Below are positions 7,847 to 16,249 of a stretch of 64,000 bases of DNA, in pieces. The notes beneath the pieces were generated by a model. It was not told the origin of the DNA, searched no databases, and saw only the letters and a program-made list of their open reading frames with translations. The stretch lies in the NCBI RefSeq assembly GCF_009708035.1, contig NZ_WMBQ01000001.1, forward strand, positions 558,001 to 622,000, read 5' to 3'. The position numbers and the translations under genes are program-made. Every line of letters begins with the position of its first letter. Positions within the stretch are counted from its first letter, which is position 1. This DNA is from Hyphomicrobium album. Its GTDB lineage: Bacteria > Pseudomonadota > Alphaproteobacteria > Rhizobiales > Hyphomicrobiaceae.

Positions 7847-8908
7847 ATGACAGCATTCCGTCGAACGCTGACGACGGCCATCGATATCGCCGACGCAGGC
7901 CTGATCTCCGAACAGCGCGCCGCCGAGATCGCTGAGGTTAGCGCCCGCTATGCGGTGGCCATCACGCCGGCCATGGCCGCGCTGATCGATCCCTCCGATC
8001 CCCACGATCCGATCGCGCGCCAGTTTGTGCCTGATACACGTGAGCTAGACCGCTTGCCTGTCGAGGATGGCGATCCCATCGGCGACAACATAAAGAGCCC
8101 CCGCGCCGGCATCGTGCACCGCTATCCTGATCGCGTGCTCTTGAAGCTCGTCAGCGTCTGTCCCGTGTATTGCCGCTTCTGCTTCCGCCGCGAGACGGTC
8201 GGACCCGGCAAAAGCGCCGCCCTATCGGAGGCCGATCTCGCAGCCGCCATCGCCTACATCCGCACCCATCCCGAAATTTGGGAGGTGATCCTGACCGGCG
8301 GCGATCCGTTGGTCCTTTCTGCGCGGCGCATCGCCGAGGTGACGCAGGCGCTCGACAGCATCGCCCACGTCAAGATCGTCCGCTGGCATTCGCGCGTGCC
8401 GTCCGTCGCGCCCGAGCGCGTGACACCGGCGCTCGTCGACGCCCTGCACTCCACTTCAAAGACCGTCTACGTGGCGCTGCATGCCAACCATCCGCGCGAA
8501 TTGACCGACGCAGTGCGCGATGCCTGCAAGCGTCTGATCGATGCCGGTATCGCCATGGTGAGCCAGAGTGTCTTGCTCAGAGGCGTGAACGACGATGTCG
8601 CGACGCTCGAAGCCCTTATGCGGCGCTTCGTCGAGATGCGCGTGAAGCCTTACTATCTGCACCACGGAGACCTCGCACCGGGTACCGCCCATTTCCGCAC
8701 GTCCATCGACGAAGGTCAGGCGCTGATGCGGGCGCTGCGGGCGCGCCTATCGGGACTCGCGATGCCCACCTACGTGCTCGACATTCCCGGCGCCCACGGA
8801 AAGGTGCCCGTCGGCCCGCAGTACATTGAGACACATGGGCTCGAAACGATCGTCAGGGATAGCGCCGGTGCCGCCCATCGCTACCCGGACTGCGCGCCGC
8901 CGTTCTAG
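7847..8908 (+). CDS. epmB: EF-P beta-lysylation protein EpmB (lysine 2,3-aminomutase-like radical SAM enzyme)
   Basis: A radical SAM, PLP-dependent aminomutase that converts lysine to (R)-beta-lysine for EpmA. The iron-sulfur motif C-x3-C-x2-C is at Cys105, Cys109 and Cys112 (SVCPVYCRFCFRR). The PLP lysine candidate is Lys319 in PGAHGKVPVGP. ILTGGDPL and YYLHHGDLAPGTAHFRT are typical of this group. At 353 residues it matches EpmB (E. coli 342) rather than clostridial lysine 2,3-aminomutase (about 416). The presence of efp and epmA within 3.5 kb supports the EpmB reading. A catabolic aminomutase is the alternative but no lysine-degradation genes are nearby. Confidence 0.87.
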   Translation: MTAFRRTLTTAIDIADAGLISEQRAAEIAEVSARYAVAITPAMAALIDPSDPHDPIARQFVPDTRELDRLPVEDGDPIGDNIKSPRAGIVHRYPDRVLLKLVSVCPVYCRFCFRRETVGPGKSAALSEADLAAAIAYIRTHPEIWEVILTGGDPLVLSARRIAEVTQALDSIAHVKIVRWHSRVPSVAPERVTPALVDALHSTSKTVYVALHANHPRELTDAVRDACKRLIDAGIAMVSQSVLLRGVNDDVATLEALMRRFVEMRVKPYYLHHGDLAPGTAHFRTSIDEGQALMRALRARLSGLAMPTYVLDIPGAHGKVPVGPQYIETHGLETIVRDSAGAAHRYPDCAPPF

Positions 8909-9282
8909 CCCTGGGTCCGCCAGGCGCGGGTCAGATACTTCGCCGGCAAGCTCGCATCACTGGCCAGGCCCAGCGCTTCGGTCTCGTCGAACCAGCGATC
9001 GCGCTGGCCCTCCGGCAGGATCGCTCCGCACCACGGACAATGCGTGATGAGCACGTACGACGGCCCGCCGTCGTGCACCGGTATTCCGTATTCGTCCAAG
9101 ATCTCGTTGTAGACGACGAGCGCGTCGGCGCAGGCGAACGGATCAGCGTGCTGTTCGCAGTCGAACGCCAGCGCCGCCTGCATGCCCTCACAGCATAGCC
9201 GCACGTCGCTGCTCGGTGGCTGCCACTCGGCCGCAAATGGCATCCACAGAACGCGACGGCCGCGAAAAAGCGCCGAGCTCAT
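8905..9282 (-). CDS. DUF6980 family protein with zinc-ribbon-like motif
   Basis: A 125-residue cytoplasmic protein. The core is recognisable as the DUF6980 pattern: CCEGM, FDCEQHADPFACADALVVYN, YGIPVHDGGPSY, then CPWCGAILPE and RDRWFDE. The paired cysteines (CC at 30-31, DC-x2-H, and CPWC) suggest metal binding. Function is unknown for the family. Its stop codon overlaps that of epmB: the four bases CTAG encode both TAG stops on opposite strands. Confidence 0.75.
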   Translation of the reverse strand: MSSALFRGRRVLWMPFAAEWQPPSSDVRLCCEGMQAALAFDCEQHADPFACADALVVYNEILDEYGIPVHDGGPSYVLITHCPWCGAILPEGQRDRWFDETEALGLASDASLPAKYLTRAWRTQG

Positions 9283-9442
9283 ATCCTCGTTCCTCTCATG
9301 GCCTTGCTAAGTGGCAACCCGGCTTGCGCCCCGCCGTCTTTCGATGCCAAAGTGTCGCATAACATGGTCAATCGCTTCATCGCGCGGCTCTATCGGCCGG
9401 TGCTGGGGAAACAAGGCCGGAAATGCCCTTGGGAGGACACCG

Positions 9443-11593
9443 ATGAACGAGCAGCTCAACCCCACCAAAACCTTTTTCGGCGCCTGTCCGCACGACTGCC
9501 CCGATACGTGCGCGATGGTCTACGAAGTCGCGGACGGCAAGCTCGTCAACGTCAAGGGCAACAAAGAGCATCCGATCACCCGCGGCACGCTGTGCGTGAA
9601 GCTCAAGGATTTCCACGATCACCACCACAATCCCGACCGGCTGATGTACCCGATGCGCCGCGTCGGGCCCAAGGGCACCGGCCCCAACGGCGGCAACAAT
9701 TTCGAGCGCATCACCTGGGAAGAGGCGATCAGCGAGATCGGCCGGCGCTGGCGCGACATCATCTCCGAGTACGGCGCCCAGGCGATCATGCCGCAAAGCT
9801 ATCTCGGCAACATGGGCCTGGTGCAGGGCATCAATTCGGGTGACCCCTTCTTCAACCGCCTCGGCTCGACGGTGAACGAGAAGACCTACTGCACGTCGGG
9901 CTCCTCGTCCGCCTGGCTGCTGACGTACGGTCCGACCGGCGGCGTCGACCCCGAGAGCTTCGTGCACTGCAAGTACATCGTCATCTGGGCGTGCAATTCG
10001 ATCTCGACCAACCTGCACCACTGGCCGTTCGTGCTCGAGGCCCAAAAGCGCGGCGCCAAGGTCGTGGTCGTCGACGCCTACAAGTCGCGCACGGCGAAGG
10101 CCGGCGACTGGCACATCTGCCCTAAGCCCGGCACCGACGGCGCGCTTGCCATGGGCGTCATCAATTCGATGATCCAGCAGGGTCTCGTCGATCAGGACTA
10201 TGTCGACAAGTACGTCGGCGGCTACCCGGAGCTGAAGGAGCGAGCGAAGGAGTTCACGCCCGAGTACGTCGAGAAGGTCACCGGCGTGAAGGCGGCCGAC
10301 GTCATAAAGTTCGCGCGCGAGTTCGCCACCTCGCAGCCCTCGGCCATTCGCATCGGCGTCGCCATCGAGCGGTCCACCGGCGGCGCCCAGGCGGCCCGCG
10401 CCGTCTACGCCATCCCCGCGCTCGCCGGCTCGTGGCGGCACGTGGGCGGCGGCATGCTGCAGCTCCCGCTGTGGGACTTCCCCGTCGATTGGGTGAAGGC
10501 GGCGCGTCCCGACTTCATCAAGCCCGGCACGCGGGTGGTCAATAACCTGCGGCTCGGCCAGGCGCTCAACGGCGAGATGCAGCTCGATCCGCCGATCAAG
10601 AGCCTGTTCGTCTTCTGCACCAATCCGGTCAGCCAGTCGCCGGAGACCAACAAGATCGTCGAGGGGCTGAAACGCGAGGACCTGTTCACCGTCGTCGCCG
10701 AGCATTTCCTCAATGACACGGCGAAATATGCCGACATCGTCCTGCCTGCGGCCATGGCCGGCGAGGCCGAGGACATGATGTGGTCGTGGGGTCACTTCTA
10801 CTTCACGTACAATCAGAAGGCCGTCGATCCGCCCGGCGAATGCAAGCCGACGAGCGACATGTGGCGCCTGCTCGCCGCCGAGATGGGCTTCGACGATCCG
10901 GTCTTCAAAATGACCGACGCTGAGCTGTGCGAAGCCTACATCAACTGGGGCGATCCCAAGATGGGCGGCATCGACATGAACTACTTCAAGGAGCACGGCT
11001 ACTACCGCATCGACGTCGGTCCGGTCGACACGCGCACGCCGCATGCCGAGGGCAAGTTCCCGACGCCGTCCGGCAAGGTCGAAATTCTCTTGAAGGACGC
11101 AAGGAACTTCGTGGCGCCGCCGTTCCGCGCGATGTACGAGGGCGAGCAGGACGGCACCCTGCTCGATCCGCTGCCCGGCTACCAGCCGGTGCGTGAATCC
11201 CCGGAGACCAATCCTGACCTCGCGAAGCGCTACCCGCTCAACATCATCTCGCCCAAGAGCCACGCGTTCCTCAACTCGTGCTACGCCAACGAGCCGCACA
11301 AGATCAAAGTCCAGGGCGAGCAGTTCGTGCTGATCTCGCCGGTCGATGCGGCCAAGCGCAACATCCGCGAGGGTGATCCGGTGCGCGTGCAGAACGACCG
11401 GGGCGACTTCCAGGGCGTCGCGCGTGTATCTGACGACGTCAATCCCGGCATCGTCGTCGCGACGCTCGGCTACTGGCGCCAGCTCAACCGCTCGGATGGA
11501 TCGGTGAACTCGATCTCGTCGGATGCCTGGTCGAACATCGGCCGCGCGCCGACCTTCTCCGACAATCTCGTCGAGGTCACGCGCGTCAACTGA
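9443..11593 (+). CDS. Molybdopterin-dependent oxidoreductase with N-terminal 4Fe-4S site
   Basis: A 716-residue DMSO-reductase superfamily enzyme. The N-terminal cluster motif is Cys15-x3-Cys19-x3-Cys23-x27-Cys51 (CPHDCPDTC...LC). Cofactor-binding landmarks are ERITWEEAISEIG, WACNSISTN, CPKPGTDGALAMG, FCTNPVSQSPETNK and the C-terminal barrel with SPKSHAFLNSCYANE and VQNDRGDFQGVARV. GGGAGG at 9431-9436 and the family-like start decide for the ATG at 9443 over one at 9311. There is no Tat signal, so it acts in the cytoplasm. No partner iron-sulfur or membrane subunit is adjacent. The electron partner and substrate are unknown. Confidence 0.92.
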   Translation: MNEQLNPTKTFFGACPHDCPDTCAMVYEVADGKLVNVKGNKEHPITRGTLCVKLKDFHDHHHNPDRLMYPMRRVGPKGTGPNGGNNFERITWEEAISEIGRRWRDIISEYGAQAIMPQSYLGNMGLVQGINSGDPFFNRLGSTVNEKTYCTSGSSSAWLLTYGPTGGVDPESFVHCKYIVIWACNSISTNLHHWPFVLEAQKRGAKVVVVDAYKSRTAKAGDWHICPKPGTDGALAMGVINSMIQQGLVDQDYVDKYVGGYPELKERAKEFTPEYVEKVTGVKAADVIKFAREFATSQPSAIRIGVAIERSTGGAQAARAVYAIPALAGSWRHVGGGMLQLPLWDFPVDWVKAARPDFIKPGTRVVNNLRLGQALNGEMQLDPPIKSLFVFCTNPVSQSPETNKIVEGLKREDLFTVVAEHFLNDTAKYADIVLPAAMAGEAEDMMWSWGHFYFTYNQKAVDPPGECKPTSDMWRLLAAEMGFDDPVFKMTDAELCEAYINWGDPKMGGIDMNYFKEHGYYRIDVGPVDTRTPHAEGKFPTPSGKVEILLKDARNFVAPPFRAMYEGEQDGTLLDPLPGYQPVRESPETNPDLAKRYPLNIISPKSHAFLNSCYANEPHKIKVQGEQFVLISPVDAAKRNIREGDPVRVQNDRGDFQGVARVSDDVNPGIVVATLGYWRQLNRSDGSVNSISSDAWSNIGRAPTFSDNLVEVTRVN

Positions 11594-11619
11594 TCCTTGC
11601 GACCGGTGTTCTAGGCTTC

Positions 11620-11653
11620 GCACCGCGGCAGCAATGCCGCGGTGCTTTCCTTT
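11620..11653 (+). terminator. Rho-independent terminator of the molybdopterin oxidoreductase gene
   Basis: A perfect 10-bp hairpin, GCACCGCGGC and GCCGCGGTGC around the loop AGCAAT, is followed at once by TTTCCTTT. It starts 27 bases after the stop codon, exactly where a factor-independent terminator is expected. Confidence 0.88.
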
Positions 11654-11780
11654 GTGCGCGCGAATCGCGGCGCTGCCGCCACCCCTGCACTTCTGCTCCA
11701 ACCTCTGACGCCGTCGCCAACGCCAATCTTGGCCGTAGTCGGTTGTCTTATCGGGCTGCCACCCTTATTCCCTTCTGGGC

Positions 11781-12743
11781 ATGGCAATCATCGAACGCAG
11801 TCTCGCCCTTGTCGGCGATATCGGCGCCACCAACGCGCGTTTTGCGCTCGTTGGGCCGAACGGCGACATCGCCCACGCAGCGACCTACCTCTGTGAGGAC
11901 CACCCCTCGCTCGCCGACGCGCTCGCCGCCTACTTGCGCAACCATGACGGTGCCAAGCCATTGCGCGCCGTTCTCGCGGTGGCGACGAGCCCGCAAGCCG
12001 ACCAGGTGAGCTTCACCAACAATCCCTGGACCTTCTCCGTCGCCGCGTTGAAGACGCAGCTCGGATTGCAGCGCCTCGCGGTCATCAACGACTTCCACGC
12101 CAACGCCCTTGCTGTTCCGCACCTTACGGGCAGCGACGTGCGCAAGGTCGGTGGCGGGGAACCGGACACCGACGCGCCCATGGGCGTCATCGGCCCGGGT
12201 TCCGGGCTCGGCGTCAGCGCCGTTGCCGCCTCGAATTCCGGCTATGTCGCCCTTCCCGGCGAAGGTGGCCACGTCACTATGCCCGCAGGGAATGACGAGG
12301 AAGCCGGCGTGATCGCGCTGTTGCGCCACCGCTTCGACCACGTCTCGGCTGAGCGCGTGCTCTCCGGCCCCGGCCTCGTCAATCTCTACAATGCCTTGTG
12401 CGAGCTCGGCGGGCAGCCATCGGCGGGCTTCACCGCGGCGCAGATCACCGATCCCAAGACCATGGCCGAGGATACCCGCGCCTCGCGCGCGGTGTCCATG
12501 TTCTGCGCGATGCTCGGCACCGTCGCCGGCAATCTGGCGCTCACCCTCGGCGCGCGCGGCGGCATCTATATCGCGGGCGGCATCGTACCGAAGCTCGGCG
12601 ATGCCTTCACGCAGTCGCCGTTCCGCGACCGCTTCGAGGACAAGGGCCGCTTCGGCCCCTACCTCGCGGCCATCCCCACGTATGTCGTCGTTCGGCCTCA
12701 CGCGGCCCTGCTTGGGGCGGCGAAGCTGCTCGATGCGAATTAG
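11781..12743 (+). CDS. glk: Glucokinase
   Basis: Phosphorylates glucose to glucose-6-phosphate with ATP. The 320-residue protein shows the bacterial glucokinase pattern: GDIGATNARFAL (phosphate 1), INDFHANALAVPHL, GPGSGLGVSAV (phosphate 2), LPGEGGHVTMP with the sugar-contacting Glu-His region, and IYIAGGIVPKLGD (adenosine). It is flanked by terminators and a CBS-domain gene and appears to be transcribed alone. A small ACGCCA/TGGCGT hairpin at 12751-12767 follows the stop but has no T-run. Confidence 0.93.
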   Translation: MAIIERSLALVGDIGATNARFALVGPNGDIAHAATYLCEDHPSLADALAAYLRNHDGAKPLRAVLAVATSPQADQVSFTNNPWTFSVAALKTQLGLQRLAVINDFHANALAVPHLTGSDVRKVGGGEPDTDAPMGVIGPGSGLGVSAVAASNSGYVALPGEGGHVTMPAGNDEEAGVIALLRHRFDHVSAERVLSGPGLVNLYNALCELGGQPSAGFTAAQITDPKTMAEDTRASRAVSMFCAMLGTVAGNLALTLGARGGIYIAGGIVPKLGDAFTQSPFRDRFEDKGRFGPYLAAIPTYVVVRPHAALLGAAKLLDAN

Positions 12744-12850
12744 AAAATGCACGCCATTCAGTGGCGTTGACGGCGGTCCCTGCTGCCGCCATCTAAACAA
12801 GCAGCGGCTGAACGGGGATGGAGAGCCACCGCAACCCGGGAGGTAAGCAA

Positions 12851-13276
12851 ATGAAATCCACTGTCAAAACGGCCATGCACAACGGCGCCGAGTGGGTCGG
12901 ACCGCAAACATCGGTCACCGAAGTCGCCAAGAAAATGCGCGAGCTCGACGTGGGCTCAATTCCCGTTGGCGAGGACGATCGGCTCATCGGCATGATCACC
13001 GACCGCGACATCATCTGTCGCGGTTTGGCCAACGGCGGCGACATCCGCAAGTTGACGGCCCGTGATGTGATGACCAAGGGCATCGTCTACTGTCGAGATC
13101 GCGACAGCCTCGATGAAGCGTTGGGCATCATGGAGAGCAAGCAGATCCGCCGCCTCCCCGTCATCGACGATAACAAGCGCATGGTCGGGATACTCAGCTT
13201 CGGCGACATATCGCATGCCGCGCCGGCGAGGCAGGCGGGAGAGCTCGTGGCCGCCTGCTCGGCGCACCACGAATAG
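12851..13276 (+). CDS. Tandem CBS-domain protein
   Basis: A 141-residue protein made of two CBS motifs forming one Bateman module: the first around DVGSIPVGEDDRLIGMITDRDI and the second around KQIRRLPVIDDNKRMVGILSFGDI. Such stand-alone modules bind adenosine nucleotides or regulate other proteins. The start is the ATG at 12851, with GGGAGGT at 12838-12844; the frame is open further upstream from 12818 but without a ribosome site. No partner gene is evident. Confidence 0.88.
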   Translation: MKSTVKTAMHNGAEWVGPQTSVTEVAKKMRELDVGSIPVGEDDRLIGMITDRDIICRGLANGGDIRKLTARDVMTKGIVYCRDRDSLDEALGIMESKQIRRLPVIDDNKRMVGILSFGDISHAAPARQAGELVAACSAHHE

Positions 13277-13342
13277 GCGCGGCCCCGACGCCGCTCACGG
13301 CGCGACGACCTCTGCCGTCGGCTTGCCGCTGGCTGAGCCTTG

Positions 13343-14368
13343 CTAGGCCACGCTACCGATGTCGTCGTCGCTGATGAGCAGCGGTGGCTCATGCAGGTAG
13401 CGCGTCGCCTTGCGCTTGGCGGCGATATCGCGCCAGACGAGCGACACCTGCTCCACTGTCAGGTTGGCGGCGCGCGCCACCTCCTCTGCCGGAATGTCGT
13501 TCTCCAGACCGTAGAGGCACAGGTCCATTTGTGCATAGGGGAGCGCGAAGTAGAACTCTTCCTGCGTCTGCGCCATCGACCACGTGTCGGTCGTGGGCGG
13601 TCGCGCGCAGATCTCAGCCGGCACGCCTAGCGCCTCGGCGAGTTGATAGACCTGCGACTTGTATAGGTGCGCGATGGGTTTGAAGTCGGCGGCGCCGTCG
13701 CCGTTCTTGACGAAGAAGCCCTGGTCGTACTCGAGCTTGTTGGGCGTGCCCGCAACCGCGTAGTTCAGCCGGTCGGCGTGGTAATACTCGAGCTGCTTGC
13801 GCGTGCGCTGCTTCATGTTGGTTGCCGCCACCACCGCCTGATAGACGGCGATCGGCATGCGCGCTTCCTTGCGCTCGCCGGTGGGCGTCTGAACGACGAG
13901 GCGGGTCAGGCTATAGCTGTTGCCGTGCAGGGCGTTCGACAGCACGACCTTGCAGCTCCAGTCGGGACCGTAATCGGGGAACAGCTCGCGGATGGCGCCG
14001 TCACGACGCAGGTAGCAGCCCGAGGCATCCAGTGCCGGCGCGATATCCTCCACCACGTGGCGAATACCGTAGGTCTCGGCAACGAGGCGCCCCAAGCGCA
14101 TGCTGTCCGGATCGGAATCCTTCTCAGGCATGAGCACGGCGATGACGTTGGTCGAGCCGAGCGCCGCCGCGCAAAGGGCCGCGGTGACGCTTGAATCGAT
14201 ACCGCCCGACAGCCCGATGACCGCGCCGCGCCGGCGCAGCCGGCGAAACACGTGATCGGAAATCCCCTTGGTGATGGCGCGCACGGATGCCGTCGGGTCG
14301 AGGCGGAGCGCCGCTGCCGAGAACGCTTCAAGACGTCCGATCGACCGATTGTCGGAGAGCTGCGTCAT
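13343..14368 (-). CDS. nadE: NAD(+) synthase-like ATP-dependent amidotransferase
   Basis: A 341-residue N-type ATP-pyrophosphatase with the PP-loop SGGIDSS at 54-60 and further NadE features: YRFCSKV-like ELFPDYGPDWSCKVVLSNALHGN, ATNMKQRTRK and VAGTPNKLEYDQGFFVKNGDGAADFKPI, which match the deamido-NAD-binding region. It lacks the nitrilase (glutaminase) domain found in the larger forms. It is the last gene of a five-gene operon and overlaps the AMP ligase gene by four bases (ATGA). Two readings are possible: true NAD synthase that lies in this operon by chance, or an amide-forming step in the ACP pathway encoded upstream. The sequence signature favours NAD synthase chemistry; context favours the second. 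Confidence 0.85.
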   Translation of the reverse strand: MTQLSDNRSIGRLEAFSAAALRLDPTASVRAITKGISDHVFRRLRRRGAVIGLSGGIDSSVTAALCAAALGSTNVIAVLMPEKDSDPDSMRLGRLVAETYGIRHVVEDIAPALDASGCYLRRDGAIRELFPDYGPDWSCKVVLSNALHGNSYSLTRLVVQTPTGERKEARMPIAVYQAVVAATNMKQRTRKQLEYYHADRLNYAVAGTPNKLEYDQGFFVKNGDGAADFKPIAHLYKSQVYQLAEALGVPAEICARPPTTDTWSMAQTQEEFYFALPYAQMDLCLYGLENDIPAEEVARAANLTVEQVSLVWRDIAAKRKATRYLHEPPLLISDDDIGSVA

Positions 14369-15921
14369 GGCGAGGCCTCAACCTGGCTTTCCGCAACGAG
14401 GCGGCGACTGATCTTTCCCGACTCCGTCTTGGGCAACGACGGGCGGAACTCGACGAATTTCGGTACCATGTAGTCTTCTAGAAAACGGGCGCAGTGGCGC
14501 ACGATATCGACCTCACCGACGTCGGCACCGGACTCGCGCGCGACCACGGCCTTGATGGCATTGCCGAGGATCGGATCCGGCACGCCGATTACGGCTACCT
14601 CCGCCACGCCGGGCAGCGCGTAGATGACGTTCTCGACCTCTTTCGGCGCGACCTTCTCGCCGCGCGACTTGATGATGTCGTCCTTGCGGCCGACGAAGTA
14701 GAGGAAGCCCTCATCGTCGGTGCGGAAGAGGTCGCCCGTGTACAGCACGCGCTCCCACGCATGTGGTCCGGGACGGAGTGCGCGCGCCGTCGCCTCGGCG
14801 TTCTCCCAGTAGCCCTTCATGACATGGGCGCCGCGGATCACCAGCTCGCCGACGCTGCCCGGACCAACCTTCTCGCCCTGCTCGTCGACGACGTACGCCT
14901 CGGTGCCGGGGATTGCGACCCCGACCGAGGCGATGCGGTTCTTCAACTCATGCGGGGGAAGCCAGGTGCAGCGCTTGCACTCGGTGAGGCCGTACATGGA
15001 ATAGAGCGCCACATGCGGGAACAGCGCCTGCAGCCGCGTGATGTGCGCGGGCGGCAGCGCGGCGGCGGTGTTGGTGATGTAGCGCAGGTGCGGGAAGGCG
15101 CCGGGCTCGAGGTTGCGCTGTGCGATGAGGATCGCTGCCATGGTGGGCACCAGCGGCAGGCCGGTGACCTTCTCCTCGGCGACGCGGTTGAGGATGACTT
15201 GCGGGAAGGCGAACGACTTCTCGAGAACCAGCGTGGCGCCGACCTTCACCGCCATCAGCACTTGGTAGAGGCCATAGTCGAACGCGACAGGGAGGACGTT
15301 CAGGATGATGTCGTCGGCCGTGTTCTCGAGGTAGGTTGTGATCGAGGTGGCGGCCGCCACGACGTTCTGATGCGTCATCATCACGCCCTTGGGGAACCCC
15401 GTGGAGCCCGACGTGTAGATCAGCATGGCAAGGTCGAGGTCGATACCAGCCGATCCCTTGAGCGTCGGGAGCGTCGGGGCAGTGACGACGTCGTTCCAGT
15501 GAGCGAAGCCTTCGCGGTCCGGTGCCACCTCGCCGTCCGCCACGACGGTCAAGGTGACTGACGGGGCGGCCTCCACCGCATCGGCGGCAACTGCGGCGAT
15601 CTTCTGCTGGGTGATGAGCGCCCGCGCCCGGCAGTTGTTGAGAATGTAGGCGAGCTTGTCTGCCTTGGTCGACGGATTGACCGGGCTGAACACCGCGCCG
15701 GCTTTGAGAACGGCGAATATTGAGACAACCGCCTCGGCGCTGTTGTCCAGGAATAGGACGACCCTGTCACCGCGGCCGACGCCCCGGTTGATAAGCCCCT
15801 GGGCCAGCTCGTCGGACATGTCGTCGATCTGGCTGTACGTGAGGCGCCGGCCCGAAGCGATCAGTGCTGGCTTGTCGGGAAAGCGCTCAGCACTCTGACG
15901 CAGGTAGGTTTCAAAGCGCAT
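14365..15921 (-). CDS. AMP-forming acyl-CoA/acyl-ACP ligase
   Basis: A 518-residue ANL-superfamily adenylating enzyme. Core motifs are YTSGSTGFPKG (169-179), YSMYGLTECKRCTWLPP, YTGDLFRTDDEGFLYFVGRKDDIIKSRGEK-type hinge region, and the catalytic lysine Lys503 in PKTESGK. The start at 15921 has AAGGAG nearby; an open frame continues upstream through the ACP gene but is a shadow. Immediately upstream lies a stand-alone acyl carrier protein, so it most likely activates an acid and loads it onto that carrier. It resembles the AMP ligases that accompany exosortase A (XrtA) loci, judged from memory of the family; no exosortase gene is in the window. Confidence 0.9.
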   Translation of the reverse strand: MRFETYLRQSAERFPDKPALIASGRRLTYSQIDDMSDELAQGLINRGVGRGDRVVLFLDNSAEAVVSIFAVLKAGAVFSPVNPSTKADKLAYILNNCRARALITQQKIAAVAADAVEAAPSVTLTVVADGEVAPDREGFAHWNDVVTAPTLPTLKGSAGIDLDLAMLIYTSGSTGFPKGVMMTHQNVVAAATSITTYLENTADDIILNVLPVAFDYGLYQVLMAVKVGATLVLEKSFAFPQVILNRVAEEKVTGLPLVPTMAAILIAQRNLEPGAFPHLRYITNTAAALPPAHITRLQALFPHVALYSMYGLTECKRCTWLPPHELKNRIASVGVAIPGTEAYVVDEQGEKVGPGSVGELVIRGAHVMKGYWENAEATARALRPGPHAWERVLYTGDLFRTDDEGFLYFVGRKDDIIKSRGEKVAPKEVENVIYALPGVAEVAVIGVPDPILGNAIKAVVARESGADVGEVDIVRHCARFLEDYMVPKFVEFRPSLPKTESGKISRRLVAESQVEASP

Positions 15922-15958
15922 GGGCGGGCTCCTTGGGGGTCGCCGTGGGTTCGAAAGA

Positions 15959-16231
15959 TCAGACGGCGATCGCGTGGGGAAGCGGCTGCTTGCGGAAGAC
16001 GTAAGCGGTGATTTGATCGACGGAATCGAGGTTTTCCGGGACGATCTCCTCATCCAGAACGACGATGCCGAACTCGCTCTCGAGATAGGTGACGAGTTCG
16101 AGGATGCCGGTCGAGTCGATGAGACCGGCGCCGAGCAGTGATTCACCGTCGGTCAGCCCTCCGCGACCCTCGCGGAAGAGAAAGCTCGTTTCGATAAAGG
16201 TGCGGATCGATTGCTTCAGGTCGTTAGCCAT
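15959..16231 (-). CDS. Stand-alone acyl carrier protein
   Basis: A 90-residue four-helix carrier. The phosphopantetheine attachment site is Ser40 in GLIDSTGILELV, and the acidic helix LESEFGIVVLDEEIVPENLDSVD follows as in ACPs. The ATG at 16231 is preceded by GAGAG; an in-frame TTG at 16249 is less likely. It lies 19 bases after the asparagine-synthase-like gene and 37 bases before the AMP ligase. It is not the fatty-acid AcpP, because it sits outside a fab cluster and has a divergent sequence. Confidence 0.9.
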   Translation of the reverse strand: MANDLKQSIRTFIETSFLFREGRGGLTDGESLLGAGLIDSTGILELVTYLESEFGIVVLDEEIVPENLDSVDQITAYVFRKQPLPHAIAV

Positions 16232-16249
16232 GACGTTCTCTCGGTTCAA

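Noticed and set aside
9377-11701. 774-codon minus-strand frame opposite the molybdopterin oxidoreductase
   Set aside because: Antisense shadow with arginine, leucine and valine-rich, domain-free sequence; the plus-strand gene has iron-sulfur and cofactor motifs.
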